Below, piece after piece: positions 4,264-7,208 of a stretch of 7,208 bases of DNA (its first letter is position 1; each line of letters starts with the position of its first letter). This stretch comes from Clostridia bacterium. Lineage in GTDB: Bacteria; Bacillota; Clostridia; Oscillospirales; CAG-382. The stretch is from assembly GCA_017613815.1 (NCBI GenBank), contig JAGADB010000181.1, positions 1-7,208 of the forward strand. The letters are read 5' to 3'. The position numbers and the translations under genes are program-made. The notes below the pieces were generated by a model. The model was not told where the DNA came from. It saw only the letters and a program-made list of their open reading frames with translations, and made no database searches.

Positions 4264-7208
4264 ATGAGCAATGCTAAGCTAAAGAACAGACTCGCCGCGC
4301 TGATTGTTACGGCGGGAATGCTCGTTCAGCCGCTTGCGGGCATTACGGTTTTTGCCGAAACCGATGAACCCGACGCGGCTAAAACGGCTGACGACACGTC
4401 ATATACTCTCAACTCGCTCGCGGATATGAAAGACCTCATGGTCTCCATAACCTACGAGCAGTACCTCAGCGAACACGAAAACGTTCCCGCTGCAAAAAAA
4501 GAGATATTGATAGACGTTACCGACTATAACAAGGAGCTCTCGAGAGGGGAAATCACCGTAAATCCGTCCGACACCGTCGTAAGAGACGGCAAGGAAGAGA
4601 AAGCGGGAACGGTTACCACCACCGACGAGGGCAGACTCGTTTACGACGTTGATATTCCCGAGGAAGCGATGTATAACGTAACCGTGGAATACTTCCCGGT
4701 TGAGGGCAACGGCGCAACGATTGAGAGAATACTTCTCATCGACGGAAGAATACCCTTCAGCGAAGCCCGCTATATGAACTTCTCGAGAATCTGGAAGGAC
4801 CTCGAGGAAAAGGGATATTCAAGAGAAGCGAGAACCTTCAAAGTCGACATAAACAATAACGAAATGAGACCGGTAAAGGTCGAGGCGCCCGAATGGTGCA
4901 CCGTAACCCTTTTCGACTCGCAGATGTTCTACGTTGAACCGCTTAAATTCTATTTCGACAAAGGTAAACATACTCTTGCCTTCGAATCTGCGAGCGAACC
5001 GCTCAAAATCGCGTCGATAAAGCTTCATACCGTGGAACCTGTTATGACGTACGAGGAATACCTCGAAAAATATAAAAACGTTCCCGACGCAAGTACCGAC
5101 GAAATCATAATGATAAACGCGGAAACGCCTCTTACGACCTCGGAACAGGTTATATACGCCATGAACGACAGAACGTCGGCGGCAACTGTTCCCCAGGCGA
5201 CGGACGCCACGCTTCTCAACACCATCGGCGGCAACGGCGGCGACAAGTGGAAGACGCAGGGACAGTGGATAGAGTGGATGTTTGAAGTTCCCGAAACGGG
5301 AATGTACTATATCATTCCGCGATTCAAACAGACGATAAACGCGGGACTTTTCTCCTCGCGTAAACTGTATATCGACGGAGAAGTGCCGTTCTTGGAAGCA
5401 AACGACCTGCAGTTCAAATATAATTCCGACTGGCAGACCGAAATATTGAACGACGGCGAGACCAAATTCAAATTCTACCTTGAAAAAGGAACACATAAAA
5501 TCAGGTTGGAAGTTGCGCTCGGCAAAATGGCGGAAATTTTACGCGTTATAAGCGCAAGCACCGACAGGCTTAACGGATATTACAGAAAGATACTTATGAT
5601 AACGGGTTCGGACCCCGACCAGTATACCGACTACCAGTTCTCAAAGCTCATACCGGAAGTTTTAAGAGGAATGAGAGAGGAATCCCAGAATCTCAAAGAC
5701 GTTTCCGCAAAGCTCGAACAGACGATAGGCGGCAAGGGCGAAAACACGGTAATACTCGACAGAGTGTCCTACTTGCTCGATATAATGGGTAAAGACCAGG
5801 ATAAGATAGCGTCGAGCCTCGCCAACTACAAGAGCTATATAGGAAGCCTCGGCACGTGGCTGCTTTCGACGAAGGCGCAGCCGCTTCAGCTCGACTACAT
5901 TGTGGTGCAGTCGGCGTCGAACGAAAAGCTTCCCAAAGCCGAATCGGGATTTTTCGAATCGGTCGCTCACGAAATAAAGTCGTTCGTGATGTCGTTCTTC
6001 GTTGACTATAACTCGATGGGCGCAAGCACGAAATACGAAAAGAACAGCCCCAATTCGATAGAAGTGTGGATTACCGACGGACGAGACCAGGCGACGATTA
6101 TGCGTCAGATGGTTGACGACAGCTTCACGGCGCAGTACGGCATATCCGTAAACTTAAAACTTATCGCGGCGGGCACGCTGCTTCCCGCAACGCTTGCGGG
6201 CTCCGGTCCCGATGTTTCGATGGACCTCGACCCCGTCGGCTACGGAATAAGAAACGCGGTTATTCCCGTAAACTATTTTGAAAATACCGATAATTATATG
6301 GGAGAAAACATCCTGGGCTTCAGCGACCTGAAGGCAGAGTACTTCGACAATAACGAGGAATTCTTCGTTCCGCTGACAGTGCTTGACCCCGACAGACGCG
6401 AGTTCGTAGGACAGGAATATCCCATATCAAACGACGACGAAGCGGAGTTCAAGGTTGTCAACGGAGTTGAGAGAAACGGCGTCGTAACCTACGGACTTCC
6501 GTCGAGACTCGACTTCCCGATGCTCTTCTACCGCAAGGACATCTTCGCCGAAATGGGACTCGAAGTTCCGCAGACGTGGGACGACGTCGAGAATATGATA
6601 AGGGCTCTGTCGGAAGGCCAGCTTGAAATGGGCTTCGCACAGACCATGACTCAGATAAGAATGTATCAGACCGGCGAAGAATGGTATAAGTCGTGTTACG
6701 ATTACGAAGATTACGAAGGCGAAAGAGACTTCCAGAGCAGAGAATACTTAAGAACGGTCGGAATACAGACCAACCTCGACAGCAACGGAGCGCTCGACGC
6801 ATTCCAGAGAATGACCGAATGGTTCACGCTGTACGGACAGCCGATAGCGTTCGATTTTGCAAACCGCTTCAGAACGGGCGAGCTTCCGATAGCAATACAG
6901 AGCTATACGCTGTATAACCAGTTGAAGGTGTTCGCTCCCGAAATCAGCGGACTTTGGGAATTCGTACAGCTGCCCGGCGTGGAGCAGGAAGACGGCACGA
7001 TAAATCATAATTCACCGATTACGATAACCTCGATAATGATGATGAGAAACGCCGCGGACGATTTAAAGGCGGGACAGGACGTAACCGAGTCGCAGAGAGC
7101 GCAGAACGCATGGAAGTATATGCAGTGGTGGGTAGGCACCGAAGCTCAGGAACGTTTCGGAAAAGAACAGGTGGCAATCATGGGTACCGCCGCAAAATAT
7201 AATTCCGC
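4264..7208 (+). CDS. Large secreted family 1 solute-binding protein with two N-terminal CBM-like modules (3'-truncated)
   Basis: The frame is open for 981 codons plus two bases to the window edge, with no stop seen. Residues 1-31 are a signal peptide: basic K5/K7/R9, hydrophobic core 10-30, and likely cleavage VFA-ET after A31. LAG at 24-26 is followed by Ile, not Cys, so there is no lipobox. Two related beta-sandwich, galactose-binding-like modules follow (about 62-258 and 261-430), each opened by TYE(Q/E)YL...NVP. A mostly helical, family-unassigned stretch covers about 450-590. The binding domain starts near 599 (EVWITDGRD) and shows family 1 hallmarks: GPDV at 648-651, YGLP at 743-746, LFYRKDIFAEMGL at 754-766 with PQTW at 769-772, GELP at 872-875, and WKYMQWW...EAQERFG at 950-966. 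It is expected to capture an oligo- or polysaccharide at the cell surface for an ABC importer with permeases encoded downstream. I recall similar proteins of about 1000 residues in Paenibacillus and Clostridia. The substrate cannot be told. Confidence 0.88.
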   Translation, partial: MSNAKLKNRLAALIVTAGMLVQPLAGITVFAETDEPDAAKTADDTSYTLNSLADMKDLMVSITYEQYLSEHENVPAAKKEILIDVTDYNKELSRGEITVNPSDTVVRDGKEEKAGTVTTTDEGRLVYDVDIPEEAMYNVTVEYFPVEGNGATIERILLIDGRIPFSEARYMNFSRIWKDLEEKGYSREARTFKVDINNNEMRPVKVEAPEWCTVTLFDSQMFYVEPLKFYFDKGKHTLAFESASEPLKIASIKLHTVEPVMTYEEYLEKYKNVPDASTDEIIMINAETPLTTSEQVIYAMNDRTSAATVPQATDATLLNTIGGNGGDKWKTQGQWIEWMFEVPETGMYYIIPRFKQTINAGLFSSRKLYIDGEVPFLEANDLQFKYNSDWQTEILNDGETKFKFYLEKGTHKIRLEVALGKMAEILRVISASTDRLNGYYRKILMITGSDPDQYTDYQFSKLIPEVLRGMREESQNLKDVSAKLEQTIGGKGENTVILDRVSYLLDIMGKDQDKIASSLANYKSYIGSLGTWLLSTKAQPLQLDYIVVQSASNEKLPKAESGFFESVAHEIKSFVMSFFVDYNSMGASTKYEKNSPNSIEVWITDGRDQATIMRQMVDDSFTAQYGISVNLKLIAAGTLLPATLAGSGPDVSMDLDPVGYGIRNAVIPVNYFENTDNYMGENILGFSDLKAEYFDNNEEFFVPLTVLDPDRREFVGQEYPISNDDEAEFKVVNGVERNGVVTYGLPSRLDFPMLFYRKDIFAEMGLEVPQTWDDVENMIRALSEGQLEMGFAQTMTQIRMYQTGEEWYKSCYDYEDYEGERDFQSREYLRTVGIQTNLDSNGALDAFQRMTEWFTLYGQPIAFDFANRFRTGELPIAIQSYTLYNQLKVFAPEISGLWEFVQLPGVEQEDGTINHNSPITITSIMMMRNAADDLKAGQDVTESQRAQNAWKYMQWWVGTEAQERFGKEQVAIMGTAAKYNS
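4447..5553 (+). repeat. Duplicated CBM-like module inside the solute-binding protein (protein-level repeat)
   Basis: Copy 1 is residues about 62-258 and copy 2 about 261-430. Matching segments are ITYEQYLSEHENVP (62-75) and MTYEEYLEKYKNVP (261-274), VDIPEEAMY (129-137) and FEVPETGMY (340-348), IDGRIPFSEA (159-168) and IDGEVPFLEA (370-379), and FDKGKHTL (231-238) and LEKGTHKI (406-413). The middle pairs share one offset of 211 residues. The opening pair is offset by 199 and the closing pair by 175, so copy 1 has about 36 extra residues before its last strand. The DNA has diverged, so this is an old duplication and not a recombinable repeat. An 'IDG..PF.EA' turn followed by a 'KG.H' final strand fits jelly-roll carbohydrate-binding folds. 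Confidence 0.75.

Noticed and set aside
4819..5496. 225-codon minus-strand ORF opposite the solute-binding gene
   Set aside because: The + strand frame here has clear domain motifs and a signal peptide. The minus frame is an antisense shadow caused by codon bias, with no recognisable motif.

Overview
The window reads as a chromosomal segment from a low-to-mid GC Firmicute, most likely an uncultured Clostridia-type organism. The evidence is a UvrA and a YdiF-like ABC-F ATPase of Firmicute type, strong AGGAGG ribosome-binding sites, a TTG start, heavy use of ATA and AGA codons, an A-rich intergenic region, and a very large two-module-plus-solute-binding protein of a kind I recall from Paenibacillus and gut Clostridia. 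The genus cannot be told from the sequence. All genes are on the + strand; no tRNA, rRNA, CRISPR array, insertion sequence or phage gene is visible.

Layout. Positions 2-1834 are the C-terminal two thirds of uvrA (excision repair damage sensor), whose start lies upstream of the window. Its TGA stop overlaps the TTG start of a YdiF-like ABC-F ATPase (1831-3741), so the two are almost certainly one transcript with coupled translation. A clean intrinsic terminator (3753-3794) closes that unit. A gene-free stretch of about 520 bases follows. It holds an AT-rich segment of about 29% GC, a bulged terminator-like hairpin (4011-4049), an AT-rich UP-like tract, a near-consensus sigma-A promoter (4097-4125), a 5' leader of about 130 nt with weak alternative hairpins, and a strong ribosome-binding site.

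From 4264 to the right edge runs a single open frame of at least 981 codons with no stop in the window. It encodes a secreted protein with a signal peptide, two copies of a galactose-binding/CBM-like beta-sandwich module, a mainly helical linker, and a family 1 extracellular solute-binding domain that is cut by the window edge. It is probably the substrate-capture component of a carbohydrate ABC importer whose permeases would be expected downstream.

Functionally there are two unrelated units: a housekeeping repair/translation pair, and a separately promoted carbohydrate-capture gene. The most notable points are the architecture of the large binding protein, its lack of a lipobox cysteine, and the terminator-like hairpin in the gene-free stretch that has no gene to terminate.
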